This document shows, in pieces, positions 11,746-20,324 of a stretch of 64,000 bases of DNA. The notes beneath the pieces are model-generated. The model did not search any database. It saw nothing but the letters and a program-made list of their open reading frames with translations, and was not told the DNA's origin. The stretch is taken from assembly GCF_002005225.1 (NCBI RefSeq), contig NZ_CP019724.1, positions 7,544,001-7,608,000 of the forward strand, written 5' to 3'. This DNA is from Streptomyces pactum (lineage in GTDB: Bacteria; Actinomycetota; Actinomycetes; Streptomycetales; Streptomycetaceae). Each line of letters starts with the position of its first letter. Position 1 is the first letter of the stretch. The position numbers were made by a program, and so were the translations under genes.

Positions 11746-12430
11746 GCCGGCCGGCGGTCCAGCCCGGGACCGCCGGCAGCACCCGCTCGGCGACGCGGAG
11801 GACCAGCGCGTCGTCGGGCGGCATCCCGTCCTCGCGCCAGACCGAGAGCTCGTAGGAGCCGCCGCTGTCCTTCGCGTCCCCGGCGACCACCAGGCTGCGG
11901 GCTGTGCCGCCGGGGCCGGCGCCCGCACCGTCACCGCCGAAAGTGATGGCGATGGTCTGGTTCGAGTAGAGCACCGCCGCGCGTCCCAGCACCTGCTTCA
12001 CCTCCGCCACCTCGCCCAGGAGGTCGGCCGTCCCGGCGACCGGGAGATCGTCGTAGGACGCCGTGAGCTCCACCGTGTAGGTCTCGAACCTCACGGTCGC
12101 CCCGGGCGTCGGGATCTGCCTGCCGCCGGCCAGTTCGGTCGAGCTGTCGTTGCCGTAGGCGTTCCGCGCCGGCTCCTCGGGCGTTCCCAGGAGCGCCGGC
12201 AGGTCCGGTCGGTTCAGCGCCGTGCACAACTGAGCCCCCGACAAGCGCTTCGACGGCGGGGCGTCGCCCGTGTCCGAGCAGGTGGCCGGCTCGCGTGCCG
12301 CGGAGCCCTGCGCGTCGGCCCGCGCCAGGGTCCACATACCGCCTGCCAGCGCGCCGACCAGGACCACCGCGGTGATCGCCTGGGCTGCCGCGCCCATGCC
12401 CCTCTCGGGTCTCGCGGAATCGTCCGCCAT
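11729..12430 (-). CDS. Membrane-anchored hypothetical protein (DUF6215-like)
   Basis: This 233-residue protein has one N-terminal transmembrane helix (about residues 17-36, AITAVVLVGALAGGMWTLA) and an extracytoplasmic remainder. It contains a pair of cysteines (CSDTG and LCTALN) and a C-terminal part rich in beta strands. The pattern resembles proteins called DUF6215 in Streptomyces; that assignment is from memory. The gene ends inside the last codons of the GH87 gene and is separated by 5 bp from the next minus-strand gene upstream, so it is probably co-transcribed with the PLC-like gene. No function is known. Confidence 0.7.
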   Translation of the reverse strand: MADDSARPERGMGAAAQAITAVVLVGALAGGMWTLARADAQGSAAREPATCSDTGDAPPSKRLSGAQLCTALNRPDLPALLGTPEEPARNAYGNDSSTELAGGRQIPTPGATVRFETYTVELTASYDDLPVAGTADLLGEVAEVKQVLGRAAVLYSNQTIAITFGGDGAGAGPGGTARSLVVAGDAKDSGGSYELSVWREDGMPPDDALVLRVAERVLPAVPGWTAGRLTGRS

Positions 12431-12435
12431 GTCCC

Positions 12436-14691
12436 CTACCCCCCGTCTGACGTGCGCGTTCCTCGCGCGTCGCGGAGCCTATCCGGTGATCGTCCGGCGG
12501 GGAAGCGGGAATCGTCCTCGAGTCGTTCGGCGTTGAGTTCGCGGACCGCGCCGAGCGCGTCGCCGATCGTGGCGTAGTCCACCGCGATGAAGTTGACCGG
12601 GCTGCCGCGCTGTCGCTCGCAGGTGTGGGCCCGCTCCAGCACCCGCTGCCGGGAGTTGACGAGCCCGGCGTCCAGCCGCAGTCCGCCGCCGGCCGTGACG
12701 AAGTGGTTGAGCAGGAACAGCCGCTTGTCCGTGCCGCCCCGGTTCGGCAGGCAGGACATCTCGTCCGGGCTGCGGAACGCGAACGGGGTCTCCATGCCGT
12801 ACCGGTAGAGGTTCCGGTACCACGGGGCGGGCCCGTCGGCCTTCTCCGCGAAGACGACCAGGCGCCGGCCGTCGTCGATCATGTCCTTGAGCTTCGGCCA
12901 CGGGCGGCCCGGGTCCGGGTCCGGCTCGTACAGCAGATCGGTCAGTCCGGCCTCCAGGAAGGCGCTCTGGCTCGCCACGGAGCCGATGCCGTCCTGCAGG
13001 ATCAGGGTGACGACCTCCGTGGGGTTCGCGCGCAGCCAGTCACCGATCTGGCGGAGCGCGGGCACCAGCTCGAGGGCGCCGGCGCCGCACACCGAGTGGC
13101 ACAGCCACAGGCCGGGGTGAGGCGGGTTCACCCGCTCCAGGAGCCCGGTGAGCCGGCGGCGCAGGGCCGGGGAGAAGTCCGAGGTGCTCAGCCGGTCCGC
13201 GACCTCCTCGGGCCGTTCCCAGCGGTGGGTGTCGAGGAGTAGGACGCGCACCCCGGCGTTGAGCTGGCCGACGATGTCCGGGTCCTGCAGGGGGCCGATG
13301 AACCGGTCCGCCGTCGTGGCCATCGCGTTGTGCGACGCGAGCTGGGCGATCTCGTCGTAGCGGGCGTCGCACAACTCGGCGCTGCCCTGGCAGATGCGCG
13401 GTGAGGAGCCGGTGATCGCCACCGGCGCGAGCATCGTGCCGACGAGCGCGCACGCCGTGACGGCGAGGGTCAGGGCCGGACCGTGACGCGGATCGGTCAG
13501 GACCGGCACGCCTGGCCTGGTCTGCCAGACCCATCCGACGGTGATCAGCAGGGCGCCGGCGGCGAGCAGGATCACCGCGACGACGGTGGCCGTGGTCAGG
13601 AGCCGGTCGAGGGCGGTGGCCTGGACGTCGCCGAGGAGCTCCGACGCCGCCGGGGGCCACGAGGACGGGGTGCCGAACAGCGCGTCCCCCAGGGTGAGAC
13701 GCAGGAGGAGCACCGTCAGGGCCAGCAGCGAGGCGGCGGCGGCCGGTACCCAGCCGAGGGGCATCAGCCGGCGCTTGGCGGGCGAGGGCGTGGAGAACCA
13801 CAGCAGGGTGAGCGCGGCGGCGCAGAGCACCGCGGCAGCCGGTTCCACCACCTCCTGGAAGAGCCGGGTGACGCCACGTGCGCGGTCCACCGGGGCCAGC
13901 GCCTCCTGCGAGGGGTCGAGTTCGACGGTGATGACCCAGGTGCCCTGGTTCGCCTCCCGCAGCAGCTCCGCGGCGGCTGCCCGGACCTGGTCCGTCAGTG
14001 CGACCGGTGCGATCGCGGCCAGGGCCGGGACCACGTCCCCGCGGTCCAGTGCCGTCTGCACGGTTGGTCTGACGTCGGCGCGTGCGGCCCGGGGCACCAG
14101 CCGCATCAGCGCGTCCGTGGCCGCGACCGCCTGGGCGTGGCTGAGCGGCAGGGACGGCAGGCCCTCCAGCGGCGCCTCGCCGGCCACCACCTGCGCCGTC
14201 AGTTCGGACAGGCGTTGCACGAAGGCCTGGAAGTCGGGTTCGGACCGCTGCTGCAGGGCGGCGACGGCATCACCGAAGTAGGCCCGGCTGAGCCGTTCGA
14301 CGTTGGCGACGACGGGCTCGAGGTCGACCGTGATCCGCAGCCGGTCGCGGTCGCCCTCCAGATAGTGGATCATCTCGGTGATCTGCCGGTCCCCCATGGC
14401 CCGCAGCGTCTCCGGAGGGATCACGACCTTGAGGTTGGAGGTGATGGTGGACTGCGGAACGGGCAGCCGGTCCAGCAGTTCGCGGGCCAGTGGCGTACTG
14501 CCCGGGTCGACCAGCACCTCGTCGTAGAACCGCTGGTAGGCCCGCTCGTCCTCCAGTACCTGCCCGTAGAACTTCGGATCGAGCACGGTGCTGCGCACGA
14601 CGGCGGCCGAGGCCAGAACGGTCAGGCTCAGCACCGCGACGCACCAGACCAGCACCTCGACCCAGGGCGAGCGCCGAACCAGTCCGTCCAT
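12436..14691 (-). CDS. Membrane protein with PI-PLC-like phosphodiesterase domain
   Basis: This protein of about 751 residues has an N-terminal helix (VEVLVWCVAVLSLTVLAS) and three more membrane segments in the middle (near 280-300, 310-330 and 370-395). A C-terminal domain follows with the phosphatidylinositol-specific phospholipase C X-box pattern. H454 in ASHNAMATT and H532 in LCHSVC are the candidate catalytic histidines, and LLLDTHRWE lies between them. It would cut a phosphodiester outside the cell, but no substrate is evident. The start at 14691 gives a short cytoplasmic tail before the first helix; an in-frame ATG at 14760 is possible and neither has a strong ribosome site. Confidence 0.78.
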   Translation of the reverse strand: MDGLVRRSPWVEVLVWCVAVLSLTVLASAAVVRSTVLDPKFYGQVLEDERAYQRFYDEVLVDPGSTPLARELLDRLPVPQSTITSNLKVVIPPETLRAMGDRQITEMIHYLEGDRDRLRITVDLEPVVANVERLSRAYFGDAVAALQQRSEPDFQAFVQRLSELTAQVVAGEAPLEGLPSLPLSHAQAVAATDALMRLVPRAARADVRPTVQTALDRGDVVPALAAIAPVALTDQVRAAAAELLREANQGTWVITVELDPSQEALAPVDRARGVTRLFQEVVEPAAAVLCAAALTLLWFSTPSPAKRRLMPLGWVPAAAASLLALTVLLLRLTLGDALFGTPSSWPPAASELLGDVQATALDRLLTTATVVAVILLAAGALLITVGWVWQTRPGVPVLTDPRHGPALTLAVTACALVGTMLAPVAITGSSPRICQGSAELCDARYDEIAQLASHNAMATTADRFIGPLQDPDIVGQLNAGVRVLLLDTHRWERPEEVADRLSTSDFSPALRRRLTGLLERVNPPHPGLWLCHSVCGAGALELVPALRQIGDWLRANPTEVVTLILQDGIGSVASQSAFLEAGLTDLLYEPDPDPGRPWPKLKDMIDDGRRLVVFAEKADGPAPWYRNLYRYGMETPFAFRSPDEMSCLPNRGGTDKRLFLLNHFVTAGGGLRLDAGLVNSRQRVLERAHTCERQRGSPVNFIAVDYATIGDALGAVRELNAERLEDDSRFPAGRSPDRLRDARGTRTSDGG

Positions 14692-14786
14692 GGCCCCATT
14701 CTCGTGTCGGCCGACCGTCGTGCGACCCGGCGTCCGAGCGGAGAACGCCACCACACTCATGCCCCGGCCCGGTCGGCCGATGCCGG

Positions 14787-15058
14787 TCAGCCTCCGCTCG
14801 GCGACGCCTCCTGCGCGACGGTGCTCCGCTGAGGGTGTACGCAGTGCCAGCGATGTCCCGCGGTACCGTCCGTCACCGCCGGGAAGGCGGTGGCGCACGC
14901 GTCGTCCGCCTTTCAGCAGCGGGTGCGGAACGGGCAGCCGGACGGTGGGTTGGCGGCCGAGGGCACCGGGCCGTGCAGGACGATCCGCTCGGTGCGCTCC
15001 GGCAGGCTCGGCGTGGCGGAGAGCAGGGCCTCGGTGTACGGGTGGCGCGAGGCGCCGG
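14787..15058 (-). pseudogene. C-terminal remnant of an oligopeptide-type ABC transporter ATPase
   Basis: The minus strand reads [18 protein letters not shown], then [18 protein letters not shown] and PFRTRC. This is the C-terminal tail typical of OppD/OppF/DppF-like ATPases. An in-frame TGA at 14915-14913 stands where family members have Trp, and the frame continues with KADDACATAFPAVTDG and GHRWHCVHPQ to the natural stop codon at 14787. The whole ATP-binding core is missing: the frame meets a nanE fragment of opposite orientation near 15058. It is a dead remnant. Confidence 0.8.
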
Positions 15059-15488
15059 AGCCCCGACGGCAGTACCTTCGCCGACCTGGTAGCGGCGGTC
15101 CACGCGGCCGGTGCCCAGGTCATGGCCGACGTCTCGACTCTGGAGGAGGGCCGGGAGGCCGCCGCACAGGGCGCCGACCTGGTGTCGGCGACCCCGTCCG
15201 GCTACGTCCCGGGCTCCCCGCGGCAGTACGCGCCCGATCTGCGGCTCGTCGCCGAACTGGGCCGCCGCGGTCCGCGTCGCGGTGGTCGCCGAGGGCCGTG
15301 TAGCGACCCCCGCCCGGGCCGCCGAGGGCCGTATAGCGACCCCCGCCCGGGCCGCCGAGGGCCGTATAGCGACCCCCGCCCAGGCCGCCGAGGCGCCGGC
15401 CGCGGGCGCGTCGAGCGTCGTCGTGGGCACCGCCGTCACGGCGTCGACCGCGCTCACCCGGCTTTTCGTGGACGGTCTCACGTCCTGA
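15059..15488 (+). pseudogene. nanE: nanE (N-acetylmannosamine-6-phosphate 2-epimerase) remnant
   Basis: The frame begins abruptly with [19 protein letters not shown] and MADVSTLEEGREAAAQGA, the C-terminal half of the NanE TIM barrel. An extra G in the run at 15259-15261 shifts the frame. In the corrected frame the sequence continues ELAAAVRVAVVAEGR and ends in ASSVVVGTAV and LTRLFVDGLTS. The N-terminal half is deleted, and the AEGRIATPARA segment, single in intact enzymes, is present three times. NanE converts ManNAc-6-P to GlcNAc-6-P in amino-sugar catabolism, which here is no longer encoded. Confidence 0.85.
15288..15386 (+). repeat. Three tandem 33-bp units inside the nanE remnant
   Basis: Units at 15288-15320, 15321-15353 and 15354-15386 differ by only one or two bases. 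Each encodes AEGR(I/V)ATPA(R/Q)A, so the expansion is in frame. Confidence 0.92.
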
Positions 15489-15496
15489 CCCGGCAC

Positions 15497-15539
15497 GCGC
15501 GAGGGGCGGTGGGACACGACGTCCCACCGCCCCTCGCGC
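15497..15539. terminator. Bidirectional hairpin terminator between nanE remnant and gap
   Basis: A perfect 19-bp stem (15497-15515 with 15521-15539) with a 5-nt loop lies between the convergent nanE remnant and the GAPDH gene. Confidence 0.85.
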
Positions 15540-15553
15540 ACATCCGCCGCGGA

Positions 15554-16999
15554 TCAGACCGCCGGGGCCGGGTACGTCGGGTACTCCACCCCGGAGACGT
15601 GCTGCACGACCCGCACCACCTGGCAGGAGTAGCCGAACTCGTTGTCGTACCAGAGGTAGAGGATCGCGTTGTCGCCCTCGACCTTCAGCGCACCGGCGTC
15701 GACGATCGAGGCGTGGCGCGAGCCGATGAAGTCGCTGGAGACCGCGTCGGGGGCGCTGATGAAGTCGATCTGGCGCTTGAGCGGCGAGGTCAGCGACACG
15801 TCGCGCAGGTGGTCGAGGACCTCCTCGCGGCCGGCCTCGCGGGCCAACTGGAGGTTGAGGATCGCGATCGACACGTCCGGCACGGGGACGCGGATCGAGC
15901 TGCCGGTGATCTTCGCCTTGAGGTCCGGGAGGGCCTTGGCGACGGCGGAGGCGGCACCCGTCTCGGTGATGACCATGTTCAGCGGTGCGCTGCGGCCGCG
16001 GCGGTCCGACTTGTGGTAGTTGTCCAGCAGGTTCTGGTCGTTGGTGAACGAGTGGACGGTCTCCACGTGGCCGCGCAGCACGCCGTACTCGTCGGCCATC
16101 GCCTTCAGCGGCGGGACGATCGCGTTGGTGGTGCAGGACGCGCAGGACAGGATTCGCTCGTCCGGCTTGATGGTGTGGTGGTTGACGCCGTGGACGATGT
16201 TGGGGACGTCGCCCTTGCCCGGCGCGGTCAGGACGACCTTGTCGATGCCGGGACGCAGGTGCTTGGACAGGCCCTCGCGGTCACGCCACTTGCCGGTGTT
16301 GTCGATGAGGATGGCGTTCTTGATGCCGTACGCCGTGTAGTCGACCTGCGTCGGGTCGTCGGCGTAGATCACCTTGATCGCGTTGCCGTTGGCGAGGATC
16401 GTGCTGTTGTCCTCGTCGACGGTGATCGTGCCCTGGAACTGGCCGTGCACGGAGTCCCGGCGCAGCAGTGAGGCGCGCTTGACGAGATCCTGTTCGCCGC
16501 CGCCCCGGACCACGATGGCGCGCAGCCTGAGGCCGTTGCCCGAGCCGGCCTTCTCGATGAGCAGGCGGGCGACGAGCCGGCCGATGCGGCCGAAGCCGTA
16601 CAGGACGACGTCGCGCCCCTCGCGCCGGTCGATCTTGTTGGCGCCCGTGGCCCCGGCGACGGCGTCGGCGGTGAACTCCTCGACCGTGAGCCCGCGGTCG
16701 TCGCTCTTGTAGGTCGCGGCGAGCATGCCGATGTCGATCTGCGAGGGGCCGAGGTCGAGCGTGGTGAGGGCCCGCAGGAAGGGCATCGTCTCGGTGACCG
16801 ACAGCTCCGCACCGGCGATCTGGCGGGCGAAACGGTGGGTCTTGAGGATGCTGACCACAGACTTGTTCACCAGGGAACGGCTGTGCAGCAGGATCGTGAC
16901 GTCCTGCTCCCGGTGCAGCTTCCCGATCATCGGGATCATCGATTCCGCGATCTCTTCGCGGTTCTTCCAGTTGGTGAACGAGTCGTCGTTGGCAGTCAC
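15554..16999 (-). CDS. gap: Glyceraldehyde-3-phosphate dehydrogenase, long actinobacterial form
   Basis: This 481-residue enzyme oxidises and phosphorylates glyceraldehyde 3-phosphate to 1,3-bisphosphoglycerate. The first 125 residues are an extension not found in the common 335-residue GapA. The Rossmann motif VVLYGFGRIGRLVARLL follows, then the active-site C289 in SCASCTTN and the C-terminal YDNEFGYSCQVVRVVQH. The ATG at 16999 opens MTANDDSFTNWKNREE. It is probably a second GAPDH isozyme; I cannot see which direction it favours. It ends at a shared bidirectional terminator. Confidence 0.93.
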   Translation of the reverse strand: MTANDDSFTNWKNREEIAESMIPMIGKLHREQDVTILLHSRSLVNKSVVSILKTHRFARQIAGAELSVTETMPFLRALTTLDLGPSQIDIGMLAATYKSDDRGLTVEEFTADAVAGATGANKIDRREGRDVVLYGFGRIGRLVARLLIEKAGSGNGLRLRAIVVRGGGEQDLVKRASLLRRDSVHGQFQGTITVDEDNSTILANGNAIKVIYADDPTQVDYTAYGIKNAILIDNTGKWRDREGLSKHLRPGIDKVVLTAPGKGDVPNIVHGVNHHTIKPDERILSCASCTTNAIVPPLKAMADEYGVLRGHVETVHSFTNDQNLLDNYHKSDRRGRSAPLNMVITETGAASAVAKALPDLKAKITGSSIRVPVPDVSIAILNLQLAREAGREEVLDHLRDVSLTSPLKRQIDFISAPDAVSSDFIGSRHASIVDAGALKVEGDNAILYLWYDNEFGYSCQVVRVVQHVSGVEYPTYPAPAV

Positions 17000-17106
17000 G
17001 TCTCTATCTTTCGAGCTAGGCGGCGCTCATATGCTAACCCGACCACTCTTCTGATCGATCAAGTGGGCCCTCCGGTGATCAGATGAGTGCCGTTAGGGTG
17101 GTTCAC

Positions 17107-17577
17107 ATGCACTCGACCCGGGTCTCCTGTCGTGTGAACGCCCCGCGCTCCGCCGTGTACCGCGCGCTGCTGGACGCGGACGCCGTCGCGGCGTGGCGGG
17201 CCCCGGACGACATGACGGCGCGGGTGCACGCGTTCGACGCCAGTGAGGGCGGTGCCTTCCGCGTCTCGCTCACCTATGAGGAGCCGACGCGGGCCGGGAA
17301 GTCCGGTGCGCGCACCGACACCTACCACGGGTACTTCGCGCGGCTCGTCCCGGACGAACAGGTCGTGGAGGTCGTCGAGTTCGAGTCGGCCGACCCCGCC
17401 TTCCAAGGGGCCATGACGATGACCACCACGCTCACCGAAGCGGACGGTGTCACGGAGGTGGTCGTGGACCACGACGGCCTCCCCGATGCCGTGCCCGCCG
17501 CGGACAACGAGACGGGCACGCGCATGGCCCTGGCCAAACTGGCCGCACTGGTGGAGGCCGGCGGGCGTCCGGAGTGA
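17107..17577 (+). CDS. SRPBCC (START/AHA1-like) domain protein
   Basis: This 156-residue protein opens with VSCRVNAPRSAVYRALLDADAVAAW, the typical first strand and helix of SRPBCC polyketide-cyclase or AHSA1-like folds. It ends in the long C-terminal helix ETGTRMALAKLAALVEA. Such proteins bind hydrophobic ligands or act as small stress-related factors; no ligand can be inferred. The ATG at 17107 is preferred to the in-frame ATG at 17083 because family similarity starts right after it. It is divergent from gap. Confidence 0.8.
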   Translation: MHSTRVSCRVNAPRSAVYRALLDADAVAAWRAPDDMTARVHAFDASEGGAFRVSLTYEEPTRAGKSGARTDTYHGYFARLVPDEQVVEVVEFESADPAFQGAMTMTTTLTEADGVTEVVVDHDGLPDAVPAADNETGTRMALAKLAALVEAGGRPE

Positions 17578-17596
17578 GGCCGCCGGGCCTCGGGTC

Positions 17597-18190
17597 TCAG
17601 CGGGTGCCGCTCCAGGAGTGGGCGACGTCCACCACGACGCGGCCGTCCAGTGCCAGCACCCGGAAGGGCAGCCGGGCGCGGACCCCGAGCCCGATCTGTG
17701 TCTCGCCCTCGAAGCTGCCGGCGAACCGGGTGTCCCTGAAGGTGCGGTATCCGGTGAGGTCGACACCCGGCAGGGGTCGGCCGGCCCGGCCCGGATACGT
17801 GGCGGCGCCGGTCTCGGGGCGGTATCCGGGCGCGGCGACCCGGACCTCCAGGACGGCCCCGCCGCCCACCGCGATCGGGCGGCCGGAGCCGTCCTGGTGC
17901 AGCCGGTCCGCGTACCGGACGAAGTGGCCGAGGCGGTCGGCGCTCGCCCCGGGCACGTCGACGACCAGCCGGTCGAAGCACGCGTGACGCCCGGTCCTCA
18001 CGTCCTTCACCGGCGTCGTCGTGCCCGCGACGCGGGCCTTGTCGCGGCTGTCCCAGCCGGTGGGGCAGGCCGTGGTGTGCGCGGCGCTCCGCGCGTCGGC
18101 GACCGGGGCCGCGTCGGCCGCGGCCGTGGCCGTCCCCAAGGCGGTGCCCGCGAGCACCACCGCCACCCATGCCGCTCTGCTTCGTCGCAT
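17597..18190 (-). CDS. Secreted AMIN-like domain protein
   Basis: This 197-residue protein has an N-terminal signal peptide (MRRSRAAWVAVVLAGTALG, cleavage near AADAAPVADA). The mature part contains two cysteines (CPTGW and HACFDR) that may form a disulfide. The pattern DRLVVDVPG, DGRVVVDVAHSW and GVDLTGYRTFRD matches AMIN-like proteins, which are widespread in actinobacteria and of unknown role at the cell surface. GGGGGA precedes the ATG at 18190. It stands 19 bp from the convergent SRPBCC gene. Confidence 0.75.
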   Translation of the reverse strand: MRRSRAAWVAVVLAGTALGTATAAADAAPVADARSAAHTTACPTGWDSRDKARVAGTTTPVKDVRTGRHACFDRLVVDVPGASADRLGHFVRYADRLHQDGSGRPIAVGGGAVLEVRVAAPGYRPETGAATYPGRAGRPLPGVDLTGYRTFRDTRFAGSFEGETQIGLGVRARLPFRVLALDGRVVVDVAHSWSGTR

Positions 18191-18558
18191 TGTGTCCCCC
18201 GGGGTTGCCTGTGCCGGTATTGGATGAGACGAGCGGATTGACCGGAAGGTTGCGGTGCGAGCGGGCGCTTCGGGTGTTCCTGGGGGGCGCGTGCGTCGAC
18301 CGTGCGCCACCCCCGGGGCCCCGGGGGTGACGCGGCACCGCTTGCTCCAAGGTGGCACGGTCACCTCGCGCGGCTGCCGAAAATGGTCAGGTTTGCCGCC
18401 TGTGCGGCCTTGTCCATCGAATTGGCCCGAACTCTCGATTGCCTCAGCGCCCGGCGTCGAACATGATTGCGCCAAGGACGATCGGGTACGCGAGCCTGAA
18501 CCGCCCCGTGGCCGATCATCGGGGCGGGCACCACCACCGCCGCTACCAGGGATCTGCC

Positions 18559-18960
18559 ATGGAAACACCCGCGAACGACAACACCGTCTCGCCCGCCCAG
18601 CGGGCGCTGGACGTACTCGCCGAGAACACCGAGGACACGGCGGCGCTCGACACGCTCGCGAGCAGCGACGTCCTCGTCCCGGTGCCCGACGACGCGAACG
18701 CCCAGGACGCCGCCGACCCCGGGATGCTGGCACTGCCGGTACTGGAACAGCAGGGCGGCCGCCAGGTGGTGCCCGTGTTCACCTCGGAGCTGGAGATGGC
18801 CGACCTGCTGCCGTACGTCTCCCGCTACCGCATGGTGCCGCTGGGCGCCCTCGCAGCGCAGTGGCCCGCCGACGACCTGTCCCTGTCCATCGACGCGGGC
18901 TCGGAGCACCGCCTCACGCTCACGTCGGACGGCGTGCGCACCCTGCTGGCCCGCCCCTGA
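18559..18960 (+). CDS. SseB family protein
   Basis: This 133-residue protein contains the SseB N-terminal domain pattern. DVLVPVPDDA is followed by a Leu/Pro strand, VPVFTSELEMADLLP and the PLGALAAQWPADDLSLSIDAGS block. The ATG at 18559 with AGGGATCTGCC upstream begins METPANDNTVSPAQRALD. Related proteins in actinobacteria are of unknown function. It is convergent with the MarR gene 16 bp downstream. Confidence 0.78.
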   Translation: METPANDNTVSPAQRALDVLAENTEDTAALDTLASSDVLVPVPDDANAQDAADPGMLALPVLEQQGGRQVVPVFTSELEMADLLPYVSRYRMVPLGALAAQWPADDLSLSIDAGSEHRLTLTSDGVRTLLARP

Positions 18961-18976
18961 GGGCGGGGGCCTCTCC

Positions 18977-19384
18977 CTAGGGGCGCAGGTCCTCTTCGTC
19001 GCCGAGCATGCGGGCCAGCGCGGCCCGCTGCAGCGGCAGTACCTCGGTGTGCAGGTCCCGGCCGGTTCGCGTCAGGGTGACGTACACACCGCGCCGGTCC
19101 TCCGCGCACATCGAGCGCTCCACCAGCCCGTCCTTCTCCAGCCGGGCGATGAGCCGGGACAGCGCGCTCTGACTCAGGTGGACGCGGCCGACCAGGTTCT
19201 GCACCCGGCACTGGGCGCCCTCCTCGGGCGCCTCGGTGACGAGGATGTCGAGCACCTCGAAGTCGCTCGCGCCCAGACCGTGCGGGTGCAGCACGCGGTC
19301 GATCTCGCACATCGTGCGCGCGTGCACCGAGAGGATCTCCCGCCACCGCTCCTCGAGCCGCGCACCGGCCGTCTTGACTGCCAT
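18977..19384 (-). CDS. MarR family transcriptional regulator
   Basis: This 135-residue regulator has the winged-helix core. The recognition-helix region is VHLSQSALSRLIARLEKDGLV and the wing contains CAEDRRGVYVTLT. The ATG at 19384 (MAVKTAGARLEERW) was chosen because the upstream extension is arginine/proline-rich and not conserved. A 31-bp imperfect palindrome lies 30-60 bp upstream and is a good autoregulatory operator. Its core is shared with the big palindrome in front of fadH at 43482. Confidence 0.9.
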   Translation of the reverse strand: MAVKTAGARLEERWREILSVHARTMCEIDRVLHPHGLGASDFEVLDILVTEAPEEGAQCRVQNLVGRVHLSQSALSRLIARLEKDGLVERSMCAEDRRGVYVTLTRTGRDLHTEVLPLQRAALARMLGDEEDLRP

Positions 19385-19413
19385 ACCTGCACGGTAGCAC
19401 CGAAGCGGCTGTT

Positions 19414-19444
19414 CCTTGAGTGTGCAACTAGTGTGCGCGCAAGG
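19414..19444. promoter_or_regulatory. Putative MarR operator
   Basis: CCTTGAG at one end and GCAAGG at the other flank a central TGTGCAACTAGT. The same 12-base core and CCTT...AAGG flanks occur in the perfect palindrome at 43482-43519. Confidence 0.55.
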
Positions 19445-19880
19445 ACCAAGGGGCCGGTGGAGAGGGCGAGGGGCCCCGCTCAGCCGAGCCCGCTCCACCG
19501 GCTCCGTCGGCGGTACCGCCGCCGGGTCGTCCCCGCCGATCCGGACCGGCGGTACCCGGACCATCTCCGCGCCCGCCGCCGGACCCGCTACCGGCGCGAC
19601 GAGGTGCGGATCGCCGAGGTGGCGCGGGATCGCCGAAATGGCGCGGGATCGCCGAGGTGGCGCGGATGTTCGAGAAGGGCTGATGGAGCGGAGGCCGCGC
19701 GCGGCCCCCCGGAGGAGTGACCCGGGGCCGGGCCGGCGTTAAGCTGACCTCAGCCGCGGCCCTGGTGCCCGCGGCGCGGCGGTGGGGCCCGCCGTACCCG
19801 AACCGCGGCGGTCGCCGCCAACGGTCCCTACTTGCGAACGGGGGCATTCCCCTGCCCGGCGAGTAGGAGACGTACGACCG
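19445..19880. other. Intergenic stretch with short repeats, no clear gene
   Basis: Apart from the 19-bp repeats, this region holds only GC-rich sequence. A possible decayed frame (HLRARRRTRYRRDEVRIAEV) runs into the repeats. I looked for a fluoride riboswitch before crcB and did not see the conserved core. Confidence 0.5.
19608..19664 (+). repeat. Three tandem 19-bp units
   Basis: Units of GGATCGCCGAGGTGGCGCG at 19608-19626, 19627-19645 (two changes) and 19646-19664. Removing two units would give an uninterrupted frame ending DEVRIAEVARMFEKG and a stop codon at 19681-19683. Confidence 0.88.
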
Positions 19881-20324
19881 ATGACAGCCCCGAACACCGA
19901 GAGCGTCGCCGTCCGGCCCGCCTGGCGCGTCCAGGCACCGGTCGTCCTGGCGATCTCCGCCGGTGGCGGCACGGGCGCCGCCGCCCGTTACGCGGCCTCC
20001 CTGTGGTGGCCGACGCACACCGGTGGCTTCCCCTGGACGACCTTCTGGGTCAACGTCGCCGGCTGTGCCGTGATCGGCGTGTTCATGGTGGTCATCACCG
20101 AGGTGTGGGTGGCCCACCGCCTGGTCCGGCCCTTCTTCGGCACCGGAGTGCTCGGCGGCTTCACCACCTTCTCCACCTACGCCGTCGGCAGCCGGAACCT
20201 GTTCGCCGCCGACCAGGTCCGCACGGGCCTGGCCTACCTCGCCGCGACCCCCCTCGCGGCACTCACGGCGGTGTGGCTCGCCGCATGGGCGGCCCGCCGC
20301 GCCCTGAAGTGGAAGCAGCCATGA
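19881..20324 (+). CDS. crcB: Fluoride channel subunit CrcB/FluC (first copy)
   Basis: This 147-residue membrane protein has four hydrophobic helices and the Fluc signatures [30 protein letters not shown] and [19 protein letters not shown]. It exports fluoride through a dimeric channel. The N terminus is about 20 residues longer than the second copy. The ATG at 19881 follows GTAGGAGACGTACGACCG. It overlaps the next gene by ATGA. Two unequal CrcB copies in one operon usually form a heterodimer of opposite topologies. Confidence 0.92.
   Translation: MTAPNTESVAVRPAWRVQAPVVLAISAGGGTGAAARYAASLWWPTHTGGFPWTTFWVNVAGCAVIGVFMVVITEVWVAHRLVRPFFGTGVLGGFTTFSTYAVGSRNLFAADQVRTGLAYLAATPLAALTAVWLAAWAARRALKWKQP

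Noticed and set aside
15288..15386. CRISPR array
   Set aside because: The 33-bp units are directly adjacent without spacers and encode a NanE segment. The 132-bp and 19-bp repeats likewise lack spacers.
19740..19880. Fluoride riboswitch upstream of crcB
   Set aside because: The conserved crcB-motif core was not found by eye in the 140 bases upstream.
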